Part shown: positions 43,500 to 56,311 of the stretch, one piece after another
How the letters are laid out: each line of letters opens with the position of its first letter
Numbering within the stretch: position 1 is the first letter of the stretch
Origin: Bimuria novae-zelandiae CBS 107.79
Taxonomy: Eukaryota > Ascomycota > Dothideomycetes > Pleosporales > Didymosphaeriaceae
Reading direction: 5' to 3'
Assembly: GCA_010015655.1 (NCBI GenBank)
Contig: ML976730.1
Span: 216,844-280,843, forward strand
Length of the DNA: 64,000 bases
Made by a program: the position numbers and the translations under genes
Notes under the pieces: model-generated
Told to the model about the DNA's origin: nothing
Database searches by the model: none
Seen by the model: the letters and a program-made list of their open reading frames with translations, nothing else

Positions 43500-46364
43500 T
43501 CGACCTGTAGTAACGGACGTTAATAATATAATAATTAAGAATTAATATTTACTACTAAATATCTTAGAGGTATAAGACCGACTCTTATAAGTAAAAATCT
43601 TTATAATTATAGATCTATAAGATAGATACCACCTTGTACGCATTAAAGAAGGTAATAAGTAAAAAATATTATTTAAAACACGCTATAGACTATTTAAATA
43701 TATAATTATACCTATTAGACTTACTAACGCACTAGCAATTTTTTAAGCACTTATTAATAATGTCTTACGTAACTATCTAGACATATTTATTATTACCTAT
43801 ATAGATAATATCCTTGTCTTTTCTAAAAACGAATTAGATTACGTATCGCATGTACAGATAGTACTAAAAGCACTAGACTAGGTACACCTATAGATTAAGC
43901 TAAAGAAATACAAATTCCATGTAAGGAAACTAGAATTTCTAGGATACATTATTAGCATAGAAATAATATAAGTAAGCCTAGATAAGATTAAATGCGTAAA
44001 GAACTGGCCACGACTAAAAAGGTAAAAGATATTTTAAAATTCTTAGGATTTTATAAATTTAATAGGTAATATATTACGGACTATGCAAAAATCATAATAC
44101 TTCTAATATATTTTATAAAGGATATACTATTTATATAAATAGCAGAGTATAGAATATTATTTTAACTTTTAAAAACTACATGCATTATGCCATCCGTGCT
44201 AGTATACTTTAGGAATAATAAACCTCTATAATTAAAAATTAACGCTAGTAACCGTGCTATAGGTACACGTACAAAATAATTCTAAAATAAGTATTAGTAT
44301 CTAATAGCCTACTACTTACCCAAACTAAATAACGCGGAATTATAATATAATATATATAATAAAGAAATCTACGCGATTATAAAAGTACTTAAATATTAAA
44401 CAATTTATGCATATAGCTATTTAGAGCTTATAATCTTTACAGATTATAAGAATCTTTTGAAGTTTATAACTATAAAAGAACTAACACTACGTCAGGCAAG
44501 ATAGGCAAAAGTTATAGGATAGTATAAATTCAAGATTATACATACGCCAGATAAGGAAAATAGACAAGCAAACGCCCTAAGCAGGCGTATAAACTTAGCA
44601 GACAATAAGATTAAAATATACTTTATTATTCTGCTACAAAACGATAAAGGATTATTAGAACCTATAGTAAAACTTAACTAACTCTTTATTATAACACGAG
44701 AAGTACCTAAAGAATAATAAAATAAAGTTAGACGATAATACTATAATAACCCTGCATATAAATACCTAGAAGTTATAAAAACAATAGAACTTGTCTATAG
44801 GAATTACTTATTTAGAGAAATAAAAAAAGTAATCACGAAATATATCTAAAGATATATAAACTACTAACGAAATAAGCACGCCACATATCTTATGTACAAA
44901 GAGATCTAACCGATCTATATATTTACGGTACTATAGAAAGACATTACTATAGACTTTATAATTGGACTACCTTAGTTAAAAGGCCTATTAAACGAAATAA
45001 GATACAATATTATATAGTAATTATTTATTAATCTACTAAATACATAGAATTCCTACCTTATTAGAAAATAACTATAGCTAAAGAACTAGCATTCCTTATC
45101 CTAGACTAATTTATACGATACTACGGTATTCTAAAAATAATTATTAGCAATAGAGACAAACTCTTTACCTTAAACTATTAGATAACGCTTATAGCACTTA
45201 TTAGAACAAAAAGAAAGTTATCTATAGTATATTATTTACAAACAGACGGACAAATAGAACGTACGAATTAGATAATTAAAACGTATCTACGCATCTACTG
45301 TAACAACAAGAAGAATAACTAGATTTCCCTATTACCTATAGTATAACTAGCATATAATAACAAGGTATTAGTAGTAACTAGATACACACTATTCTGTATA
45401 AACTACAAAAGACACCTATATCTCTTTAATTAAGTATTTCTTATAATAATTAGAATAGAAAAAGTCATTAACATGGCAGAAACTATAAAGAAGATACACG
45501 AATAACTCTAAGAGAATTTTAAAAAAGCTTAATAGTAAAGCATCTCTTATATAAACTAAAAATAAATAATGGCACCTTAGCTAAAGAAGGGGGATATGGA
45601 AGATCTACTTATAAACAATCTTTAAACTTAGAAGAAGAAATACAAGAAACTAGACTATATTAAGGTTAAACTATTTTTTATTTCTAAACAAGTATTACTA
45701 GTTAACTATTAATTTGAACTGCTACTAGATGTAAAGATACACCTAGTATTTTATATTAACTAATTAGAATCCGTAGACCCCGAGACCCTAGTAGAAATAA
45801 CCTTTTATTACTAACCTAAGGAAGAAAATAAATTCAAAGTTAAATAGATACTAGAGTATATAGATTAGCCACGCACATATCTTATTAAGTAAAAAGACTA
45901 CTTATATAGTAAGAACACTTAGGAACTGGAAGAGTACCTATAAAACTATTAATAAAAGATTTAGTAATACTATTAGAATATATTTAGGAACTTAAGGTAA
46001 TACTTTTAGCAATCGCAGGATCCCGCATACTAGGATTAAAAAGAGGAGGATAAACCGCCTAATTTAAGAAAGAAATACTAGCTATTATTTTACTCTCTAA
46101 CTAAATAATATCTTAACTAAGATTCTTAAAACTCTCTAATTATTTAATTTCCTTAATAAACTATGTTAAATCTGTTAACAATTTATTCTTACGATCTTTA
46201 AGCAACTACTTTTACTTTAATAAATAATGTTTTTTCACGAGTAGCCTATAGCATTACTATAGCTACTTCCTCTTTTATAGTAGTAGCCTCTGCTAATTAC
46301 TTTAGACGATTAACATTAGATTTAATACGCGAAAAATTAGGAACTATAGGATCTACTAACTCGC
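43500..46364 (+). mobile_element. Gypsy G6 remnant (RT, RNase H, integrase)
   Basis: The plus strand gives reverse transcriptase with YIDNILVFS at 43799 (YxDD with the second Asp lost) and KYKFHVRKLEFLGYIIS near 43910. RNase H follows (KINASNRAIGTRTKQF near 44240 and YNIYNKEIYAIIKVLKYQ near 44355), then integrase (about 44850-45350). Stops are TAA/TAG. It is cut at 46364 by gypsy G3. 52831-53040 may be its 3' tail, ending in the purine run GAAGAAAGAGGGGAGG. Confidence 0.7.
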
Positions 46365-46565
46365 TGTCAGGGACATTCTTGACCCCCACAAAAGGCGACC
46401 CTCGGAGATCCTCCGGATCTCTCTCGGGCCTCCACCGGAGCTGCCCCGGCTCAGTCACGTGGTGTAGTCTATATATTCCTCTATAGACCCTTTGACATCT
46501 GGCAAGGATTTGTCTAATATATACGTTTACCCTGATCTGAATTGCCTGCTATAAAGTGCCTTACA
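46365..46565 (+). repeat. 5' LTR of gypsy G3
   Basis: 201 bp, TGTCAGGGACATTC...TTACA, with an inverted repeat GAGATCC/GGATCTC in its GC-rich first half. Confidence 0.9.
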
Positions 46566-46679
46566 ATTCAAATCCTTCCCCCCTCCTTTTTTTAAAAGGG
46601 AGGTAGTTAATTTAGGATCACCCTCTAAACTACTCTCTCCACGATAACACCTTGTTACCTATCTAACGAGTTACCGCGA

Positions 46680-49600
46680 TGCCTCTAAAGATAGTAAAGG
46701 AGATAACGGCGAGCCTATAAATAAGAAAGGGTAAGCAACGCAAGGAGTCCTTAAAGACTAGTAGCCATGTTACTAAGTTTAACATAGAGGATAAGGCAGG
46801 AGATAACTTTAAGTAATTAAATTATTAACTCTCTTATAAAGGCGTAGGAGCGGAATTTCCCTAGAGGGCGTAATACCTAGGGGACGGCCCTGCCCCTAAA
46901 GGCGCGAGTTAGCGTCCTTATAGCCTAAGCGGTGGCTAAGTCGCAGAGCGACCGAAAAGCGGAACCCACAAAACCTCCGCCACTGAGAAAGGGAACACTG
47001 GCCCCGAGCGGCCAACTCCCGGACCAGCATTAGGCAGCGCCCGGCCTTAGAGTGGGCTGAGGCCCTAAGGCGAAGGCTAAAGTGAGGTAAACACTCCCAC
47101 TTTAGGCCTAAGCCAGTATCCTACTCTGACTATAGGCCCTGCCATACCCGTAGCATTGGGTGCAACACCGTCTATAACTAATATTATTAATTAACGATTA
47201 ATAAAGTTACTAGACGCTTAGGACTAAGATACTCCCCTTAAGGAAATCTCACGGCTCTAATAATAGTTAGAACTAGTTAGGAGTATGATGACCCTAACAA
47301 CTATAGCGGCTCTAACCTATAACTAGGTACGTTCCGCTTAGGAGGAAGCCTCTTGAACGTTAGGCGCTCTCTAAAAGGTCTCCCTGTAGCCTAAGCTGGA
47401 TACGGAGAACCGCCCTCCGCATGCTGCTAGGGTGGAATAGTGGCGTTATAATATAGACTCTACCTTTGAGATGGTGCAGATCTTTGATGATTTGGTTACC
47501 AGGACCTGTTAGATTCTGAGCACGATCTAATACGCAATACACCGCGACCTGGTTAAGAGAAAGATTAAGGACGGAATAGTTATAACGTAGGCAGATCTCT
47601 ATTAGGAAGTCGCCGCATTAGTTTAAGACCTTGTCTTAATAAAGTTTAATAACTTCCTTAAGTTCTTTAATCTTAGTTAGAAAGATATAGATAGTGTGGA
47701 CTTATTCCTCCTATATCTAAGTAATAAGAAGTCGCTTCTTAAGAGAAGCTTCTTTATCTACCTAGATAGCTCTTTTAACAAACCTCTAAAGATTGTCTTC
47801 GTGTGGGCTAAGGCCTCTAAATCCATTCGCCATGAGGTGCAAAGGCTGATGGTGTTAAAAGACGACTAAGACTAGTCTACTTTTAAACGCAACCTAAAGT
47901 CTGCTAAAAAGGCGCTAGAGGCTAGTAAGCTAGCAAGGACTAAGGTAGTAAACCAGAAGAGAACTGCTTCGTAAGCCTAGATAAAACCCCCTTCCTAATA
48001 AAAAAGGTCGGACTAGAAGTAATCTTAAAGCTCTTGATCTAGGACCCCTGTAATAGCTAATAGCAGTCCAACCCTAGGCTATAGTGAGTCCAAAGGAGAC
48101 AAGCCTCGCTCTAATTCTAGAGAATTAGCTAATAGCAAACACAAAGGCGGCCGTCACCCCCAGAGCCAATAGGCCTATTAGAAATAAAGGGGCGGAGGAC
48201 CAGCGACTGGCAGTAATATTACTTAAGGCCTAAGCTAAGATAACTAGGGGAAAGGTAGTCCTTAATTACGAATTTCTCTTAATTATAATTAGGGAAATAC
48301 TCTAACGGGAAGTTCTTACGCATCGCGGTTAAGGTTCTTATATATAGTAATAACCCTAACCTAACGTAGTTTCGAGTCTTGTACGATAGCGGCGCGGAGC
48401 TAAACCTAATTAGCTATTCTATAACGACTAAAGCTAGGCTGAAGCAAAGCCTAAGCTAGGATAGATCTATAGCAACGTTTATTAATAATAATAAACTAAC
48501 GTTAGGCAACGCATATAACTTAATAGTAAGTTATTATAACTCTCGCGGAGTTAGTAAAGTTATTAGACTAGAACGCTTCTAGTCTACTAATTTTAAGGGC
48601 TACGACCTTATACTAGGCTATTCGTGGCTGTAGGCCGCAGACCCCAGAATCCGGTTTACCACTAGGACGTTTGAATGGTGGGAGGACGACGAGAAGGCAG
48701 AACGCATTTAGCTAGTAGACGCCCCTACCCTTCTCTTAGATATTGCCCTAGGCGAGCAGGCATATGTGCTACAGCTAAGTTAAATAAGGTTCTATCCTCT
48801 AGGACTAGAAGCACGAACCGAACTCGTAATAAACCTTCTCTAGAAGAAACCTAGACTGCCACTAGTCCCCTCCTAAGCGGGAGGCGATGTGGCCTAAAAC
48901 GCAGAATATTTTTAGAATAAGGGAGTACTATAGTTAAAGTAATAGGCGATAAGATTAATTAACTACTTAAGAAAGTGTGTTAAGGATTACCTTACCCTTA
49001 CTTAGTTGCCGGAAGCCACGGTATATTGGATGGTAGCTTTTATATATAAAGCGACGCCGCGCCGCGCTACTAGTCCTCTAGTAACTACTCGTGGGTAACC
49101 CGAGGATGGCACCAAATACGTACCAAGTCTGGACAATGAATTTGACCCGGACAAGATAAAGTACGTACCTGAAAAGCTGCACTATTATTAGGTTAATTTT
49201 AGTAAAAAGCAGACCTGGGTCCTGCGACCTAATAGTAGCACTAATTACGCGATCGATATTAAGCTAGGGGGAAAGATCCCGAATGCTCTAATTTATAACC
49301 TCTCTAGAAAGGAGCTAAAACTTCTTCGGGAGTACCTCGATACGGCACAGGACAAGGAGTAGATCTAGAAACGCCTATAGGCTAATGTCTAGAAATACGT
49401 CCGCTATTATGCTTCTTATTAGTTGAATAAGATTCGCAGGCATAAGCTACTAGGGTTGCTAGAACCACTCCTACTGGCCACTAAGCCCTGGAAGTACTTC
49501 TCTCTGGACTTTGTAACCGAGCTTCCAGAGTCCATAGATAAGCGAGGGAACCAGTACAACGCTATACTTGTCCTTATTAACTAGTTTACAAAGTATTTCT

Positions 49601-50640
49601 AGTACCTTTCTATTAATAAGATAATTACGTTCTAGTAACTAGCTAAGCTACTACTGTAATAGGCTTTTTTAAAGACTAGAGCTCTCGCTTCGCTGGTTAC
49701 TAACCAAGGGTCCGTCTTTACAAGCTAATTCTAGGCTAACATATGCTACTATCTAAAGATCTAGAAGCACTTGTCCACAGCGTTCTACCCTTAAATAGAT
49801 AGTTAGATAGAATATTAGAACCAAGAGATAGAGTTATACCTGCGGATCTATATAAACTATAACTAAAATAACTAGGTAGAGTTACTACTATATACTAAGT
49901 ACGCGTATAACTTAAAGAAGCACGCCGTAACTAGCTTCGCACCTATTAAATTAGTATTTAAGACTACTCCTACTACGTTTAATAAGGTACCTAACGAGCA
50001 CTAGCTTCGCAAACTAGACCCCTTACTTTAAGATAGCCTAACCTACTCTAGATAGTTAAAGGACCTGCGTTGGCAGGTCGTCGCACGGATAGAGGAATAG
50101 TATAATAGTTAGGAAATAGTAGTAGCGAGTTTACGCCACGCTTAGAAATAGTACTAATAGTAGTATAATAAAAAGCGAATCCCCGCACACTTCTCCCTAG
50201 GCGATAAAGTCTTACTTAATCGCAAGAATATTGCCTCGACGAAGCCATCGAAGAAGTTTAACTATTATTACCTTAGGCTATTTAAGGTAGTTAAAAAGGT
50301 TAGAAGGCTAGCCTACCTGCTTAAATTACCCCTAGCGATGTTAAAGATACACCCTATATTCTATATATTGCTACTAGAGCCATGGCGAGCACCCCTTCTG
50401 TTAAAGTACTTTCGCCCTAGACCTATTAACGTCCTGGACTACAACGGAGTAGACTACTATAAAGTGGAAGGAATCCTTTATTATAAGACAGTAATAAGAG
50501 GTCTCTAATACCTTGTAAAATAGCTAGGATAGTCTAATAAAGACGCGACGTGGGAAATTACATTCTATCTTAATAGCTATAAGGAAATCCTTAAAGAATA
50601 CTAGCGTTCCCCTAAGGACGTTACCCGAAAAGGGAACGGC
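46680..50640 (+). pseudogene. Gypsy G3 Gag, protease and integrase with internal deletion
   Basis: ATG 46680 (MPLKIVKEITASL) opens Gag. The protease-like segment near 48370 reads VLYDSGAELNLISYSI and later GYDLILGYSWL. At 49240-49360 the usual N-terminus of gypsy reverse transcriptase is present (NALIYNLSRKELKLLREYLD), but within about 20 codons the frame is in the integrase linker (KYVRYYASYQLNKIRRHKLL) and core (PWKYFSLDFVTELPES near 49490). YxDD, the RT fingers and palm, and all of RNase H are absent. The end has KIHPIFYILLLEPWRAP near 50350 and a chromodomain-like segment near 50460-50600. Stops are of Gln/Trp type. Confidence 0.75.
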
Positions 50641-52624
50641 ACAGGGCCGGGACGGCCCTAGCGCAGGAAAGGGGGATATTAGAGAATAAGAATCTTTATA
50701 ACTAAGTTATGCAGGAAAGCCCTCTATATATTACTAAAGGTAATAGGCAAGGCGCGCACATATTATAAGCATATAAAAAGTAGTTATATAAGTAGATTAA
50801 ATTCCTTAAGACTATAAATTCTATATACACAAAACAGGGGCTCTAGCTTATAGATAAAGTAGCCTAGAAGCTAAGAGAACTAACTAACCTAGCCCGTCTT
50901 AAGACCTAAGGTAAGCCGCGACACCCCTAAGGGGAGTTAGTAGACTTACACACTTTAGTCCTGCTTAGGGCTAGGCTAGAAAGGATCTTCTTGGATAACG
51001 CTTCTTAGTTAAGACTTTATAGGGCTCTCTAGCCCTTGCCTATTAGGCACATAAGCGCTAAAATAGTACTAACGCTTACCGTAGTTGCTTGCCTCGCTAG
51101 TGTAGAAAAAGTGCTCCTAAGTTAGGTTAATAATAATATTATTAAGAGCGCCCAAGCTAGCCGAGCCAATCCCTAACTATAGAAATAGTTAGGAAAGTCC
51201 TCGGACAGACAGCGGGAAGTAGTAGGGTTACTATAATAACATACCTTAAACCGCTTTAGGTTCTGCTTAGCAGAGAACTGGCGAGCCTTTTAAAAAGCGA
51301 CCTTAAAGCCCTTATACGCAGGTTGCTCTACTAACTACTTATGCTCCTTTATATCGACGTTAAAGGCGTCCCGCAGGCTACGCATATAAATAAACGCGTC
51401 GTTTTAAGCCTTCTAGGCCGCGTGCTTATAGTTAGCTAGTAATAGCTCTAGAAGGTTATCTGTAATACCCTTAGCCTTGCGTAATTTAAGATAGGTGGTG
51501 GTCTTATCACTCGCACGCCTTACAAGGAAGTAAAAGATATTTATTACGCGACGAAACTGCGGCTTAGGCTAGAAAGGGGTTAGAGACAACCTTAGGAAGC
51601 CTTTGGCACGAGGACGATCACTAACTAATAAATATTTAGAGATCTTCGCGAAAGTGCAGCACTCGCATATAGAGCTTGTTAAGGCGCGCCACTTACACAT
51701 AACGCCTTACTAAAGAAATAGCACACGCATAAAGCTACCTAGCGTCCTATTAAGAGCACTCTTACTTAACGTTATAAGTAATACAAGGCATGGTTTACAC
51801 CTAAAAAAATTAGCTAATAAAATGGCGAAGTAGCAGAAACTACTCGCTATAACACTAGTATTAAAGCTTATTATAGCTAAACTAGAGTTGGCTGCGCCTC
51901 CAGATTAGGCGGTATAGTAAGTAAGAAGGCTAATAGAGAAGCGCTAAACACGCTTTTAAGCTTAATAAGGTTAATTTAAGGCATAATAAAGAAGTAGTAA
52001 CTAAGGTAGAATAGGCAAAGTTAGAGTATAATAATAAGAGAAGTAAAAAAGGGATATTAAAGGAAGCCTAAACACAAAAAAGGGCTTACCTTTATACCTA
52101 CCTTTGCATCCTAAACTTAAATGCGCATCTACTTACCTAGCTAATGCTAACGCCTTACCAGCCGCGCTTTAACGCCTGCCCGTTTAACCCACTTTAATTC
52201 TAAAATATTATAGTGTTATAAATATACTAGTTAGGCAATAGTTGCTAAAGAAATTTACTTAGTAATTAAAGTAAGGTAATTACCTGCTAATTACATAGTA
52301 ATTACCTATTGTGATTATATCTCCTAAGCGAGATATGTAACGGACGTAAGGCGGATAGTAACTACCCTCCCTTTAGAACCTAGTAGGCCTAGTATTACTA
52401 AGCTAGTAATAGGCTTGCGTAAACTACTTAGGGCGTAAGGCGCTTTTTTTAATACGGGTTTCTCTAACGGCGAGTTTTCCTAGAGTTTAGTAATTTACAT
52501 AAGCACGTAATTGCCGCGGCGACAACCTAACGCGACGCCGTAGCTAATCTACCACTACTCTGTAGAGGGACATAGGCTAGCATAGCGGACTTAGGACAAG
52601 TCCTTCTTTAGGAGGGGGGGCAGT
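50641..52624 (-). other. Unexplained 2-kb region of G3 between integrase and 3' LTR
   Basis: No gypsy domain on the plus strand. On the minus strand about 51710-51150 reads as a protein with only five TAA/TAG stops, for example ITDNLLELLLANYKHAA, DAFIYMRSLRDAFNVDIKEH and KQNLKRFKVCYYSNPTTSRC. G1 has an unexplained region in the same position. In RIP-mutated DNA such frames can arise by chance, so this is only a candidate. Confidence 0.3.
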
Positions 52625-52825
52625 TGTCAGGGACATTCTTAACCCCTATAAAAGGCAACCCTCGGAGATCCTCCGGATCTCTCTCGGGCCTCCACCGGAG
52701 CTGCCCCGGCTCAGTCACGTGGTGTAGTCTATATATTCCTCTATAGACCCTTTGACATCCGGCAAGGATTTGTCTAATATACACGTTTACCCTAATCCGA
52801 ATTGCCTGCCACAAAGTGCCTCACA
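52625..52825 (+). repeat. 3' LTR of gypsy G3
   Basis: 201 bp. Differences from the 5' LTR are transitions in both directions, as expected if both were RIP-mutated after insertion. Confidence 0.9.
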
Positions 52826-53119
52826 CTCGCATTTCATAATACTACTCTTATAATAATTTTTGTACTAAACTTTTAAAGATAATATTTTACATACGAGACC
52901 CTGCTTCGCGTAGTACTTATATGTAACTATTATACCCTAACTAATAGTATTTATTTAATCTTTAATAGAATAATAATAGATAGTAATTTAAGAGAGTATG
53001 AGTTAATGCATAAGGACATGCAGAAGAAAGAGGGGAGGTAATATTATAATCTTATCTTTAATAGAACGACATTAGACACTTTATAATAAAAGGTAGCGCT
53101 ATTGTCCTACGAAGGATTA
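52826..53119. other. Short AT-rich segment between G3 and the G4 LTR
   Basis: It starts with the CTCGC duplication, contains a polypurine run at 53023-53038 (plus strand) and ends at the LTR at 53120. It is probably the 3' tail of gypsy G6. Confidence 0.4.
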
Positions 53120-53474
53120 TGTAATGTCCCACGATATCCCACACGCCAAGACTATAGGACATTGGGATCACGTGACTGTACCATAGAATCCCACATGTGC
53201 CACGTTTAGGATAGTATGGAACCATGGGATATTATAGGATTAGTTATGTATATAGAAACGCTAAGTATAATACTCGTATTTAACCTATTTTTTAATTTAT
53301 TATTTAGATTTAACTTAGGCTCTTCTTAATTTAATTATACTATAAATACTTTTAATACTAACACTTATTAATAAGAGCAAGCTATTAATATATCCCTTAC
53401 TTATATTACTAACGCTCTTGCCCGAGAACCAACCCTAGATCCCTTCTAGACTAGCTACCTATAGGGGCTTAACA
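53120..53474 (-). repeat. 3' LTR of gypsy G4
   Basis: 355 bp, TGTAATGTCCCACG...GGGGCTTAACA on the plus strand. On the minus strand it is preceded by the purine run CGAAAGAAGA and by G4 pol, as for a 3' LTR. Its first 110 bp escaped strong RIP. No second copy was found in the window. Confidence 0.6.
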
Positions 53475-54044
53475 TCTTCTTTCGTAAGCGTTATATTTTA
53501 TTATTATAGAAACTATTTAGTTTCCTTACTATTCTTAATTGTTTTAAAGGTTTTTTAAAATACTTTTTTAAGATTTCTTCTTAACTTCCTTTTCTAAGTA
53601 GATAAGATTACTTAGACCGCCTTTTAGCCTAATTCTTAGTCTCGCCTAAAACTTAATTTTATTTTTTAATACTATTATCCCTGCCTTTATTTTAGACATT
53701 TTTATCTAGCTAGATTTTTTTCCTTAATAAGACAGTTATTATAGAGCCTCCTTTAGGCCCTAATAAAAGCTAATTTAGGGGATGTCGTAATAGAATTCTA
53801 CTAGAAGTGTTTTATTAAAATTTTAGTATAGCTTAGTAAACTTCTTTAAAAGTTTAATATAGTAGCTTAGTTAAAGTCCTTACGAGATTACTAAGTTCTT
53901 TAGAAGTAGTTTTTTTACTATACTGGGTATTCTACTTTCTTGCCTCTATAAGACTACGTTTTTTATATATATTATCTATACTATACTTCTCTTCCCCCTC
54001 TTTTATTATAATTACTTCGGACTAAGCGTTATTAGTAATTTAGC

Positions 54045-54076
54045 AAAAAAAAAAAAAAAAAAAGGGGGGGGGGGGG
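54045..54076. repeat. Homopolymer junction A19 G13
   Basis: Nineteen A (54045-54063) are followed directly by thirteen G (54064-54076). The matching place in G2 (about 35400-35425) has only AAACACTTTCCCTAG, so the run expanded in this copy from a short C/T stretch (on the minus strand CCC/TTT). Confidence 0.9.
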
Positions 54077-56311
54077 TAATAAGGCTAACTTTAGCCTATT
54101 TACGTAGAATCTTAAGTGTATCTTTGGCGGGATATCTAGTTTTACTATATAAGAGTTTATTACCTTTCTTATAGTAAACTTTCCTTACTTTTAGTTGCGC
54201 TTTTTACATAGACGCTAGTTTTAGAGGTAGTCTTTATACTTTAGCTATACTTTATTTTCTTTCTTTAAAATTAGAGTATTTTTACGTTAATAGTTTACTA
54301 AGCACCATTATTCTTATTAGGCTATTATTATTATTATCTAAGTTAAATTAAAAATCTTTTTAAACTTCTTTATTATTATCTTCGCGGCCTTTTTTATATC
54401 AGTTCTAAGCTTTAAGGCTAATTTCTATGCCCTAAAGTTCTTAACTAGTTTAATATTCTAGCTATAGGATAGGAAAAACAGGCTAACTCTTCTTAATATA
54501 GCTTTTTACACTTGAATAGCTATTAAGCTATAGGAAGCCACTTTATTTAGTTATCTTATTATTAGTTATAATATACCTAAAGATAGACTTTAAAGATAAA
54601 GTTTATTTATTTTATTTACCTATTTGTTTCTAAGTGCTTTGCTATAGATACTCTTCAGTTAATATCTACATGTTTATAGAGTGTAGTCTAAATTTCGCTC
54701 ACGAACTATCCCCCGCGGTGTAATATAATAGAGGAGGGGTAGAAGTAGTCTACTACTTAGTATTAAAAAATTACTATTATAACTATAGGTATATTAAGGT
54801 TTAAGATATTAATAAGTTTAGGTTCTTCACTAAGTATTTTTATAATTACTATAATATTCGTGCAGCTATTACTCTTAGGTAATATATTAATAAAGTCTAT
54901 TATAATGTCCTTCTATTCTTAATTAAGTAATAATAAGAACTTTAGCAGGCCCTGTTTTACTTCTCTCTGTAGTTTAGTGCTTTTAGAAATATTATAGTTT
55001 TTAATTTACTGCCCTAATTAGTTTGATATCCTTAGAAAAAAGTAGTTTTAAGTGAGGATCTTATAGGTATTTTCTCATTTTAAGTATTTTAAAGCTAGGG
55101 AACTATGCATGACTATTATTAGCTTCATTTATAAAAGTGCTAATTCTAGTACCTATTATTTTAACTTATAGTATAGGTACCCTTAGTTATCTATACTATA
55201 TTCTAAGATACTAATGGATAACTTTTACTTAGGTTTAAACTTTCTAAGACTGTTCTTAATATAGGCCTTTATTTTGCTATATACGCTATCTTTATTATAT
55301 TCTACCTCTTATTATATAGTATTAAAGTCTAATTTGCGTCGTTTGGCAGGGTTATTGCCTCCTTAAAGGATTAATATAGGTAGTTTAGGACGTGTTAAAT
55401 AAGCGAGCACTTGGTTTTTATTTACTTTAGTATAATTAAGTTTAGCTATAGTAGTAGGTATTTAGGGGGCGAAAGACTTTACGCTATATTTTTAATAGTT
55501 TTTAAAAAAAAGTATAAAGTGCTTTAACTTTAATGTATTATTTTTACTATTCTTTAGTAAGTCTTAGTCTCTCTAGAAGAGAGTATTCGTCCTAGAGTTC
55601 ATTAATCCTGGTCTATATATAAACGTTATATTAATATAGCTAAGTATATCTGTCTACTAAACGTGTTGTTTGCCTAACCTTTATTTAGTAGTAAAATACG
55701 TAAGCTACTTATAATTAGAATAGATCATAAGGGGCTTTATTACTTAATATATATAGTCTTACATATTTATATATTTAATTACTACGAGCATCGCGTTAAT
55801 ATAAATAGTATAATTATATTTCACTAGGCCATTCTTTACTAAAAAGTAAGTACCTAAACGTAAAATCCTATTATTATCATACTAGGAGAATTATCCCCTA
55901 ATTAACTAGCTAAAGGCGTCTACTTCTAGTACTAATTCTTATTTAAGACTAAAGTAGGCTAGTGTAAAATCTATATAGAACGCTATCTTTAGAAAGTTTA
56001 AAACGTACTACTACTCTTATCCCTAAATAAATTCTACTTCTTTACTAAGTAGCTATATCAAACGGCTTACTATACTAGAGAAGTTTTATATAAATTTCTA
56101 ATAAAAGTTTATAAAATTTATAAAACTCTAGACTTTCTTTACTAAACTTAGTAGTTCTTATTCTTAAATTATTTAAACTTTATCCAGGTCTATGCTTACG
56201 TCCTTATTAATTTCTATAATAAATTTAAGGTATTTAGTTATTTTAACGGAAAACTTAAATTTCTTAATATTTAAATATAATCCTGCGGCTTTTAAATTCT
56301 AGATTAAGCTA

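Larger units (their letters stand above)
46365..52825 (+). mobile_element. Gypsy G3 with paired LTRs and TSD, lacking reverse transcriptase
   Basis: 201-bp LTRs at 46365-46565 and 52625-52825 are flanked by CTCGC on both sides (46360-46364 and 52826-52830). A purine run (AGGAGGGGGGG) precedes the 3' LTR. The 6.5-kb element keeps Gag, protease, integrase and a chromodomain-like end, but the reverse transcriptase and RNase H are missing. Confidence 0.9.

Noticed and set aside
52608..52814. 68-residue minus-strand frame
   Set aside because: It lies almost wholly inside the gypsy G3 3' LTR and repeats in the other LTR; no coding evidence.
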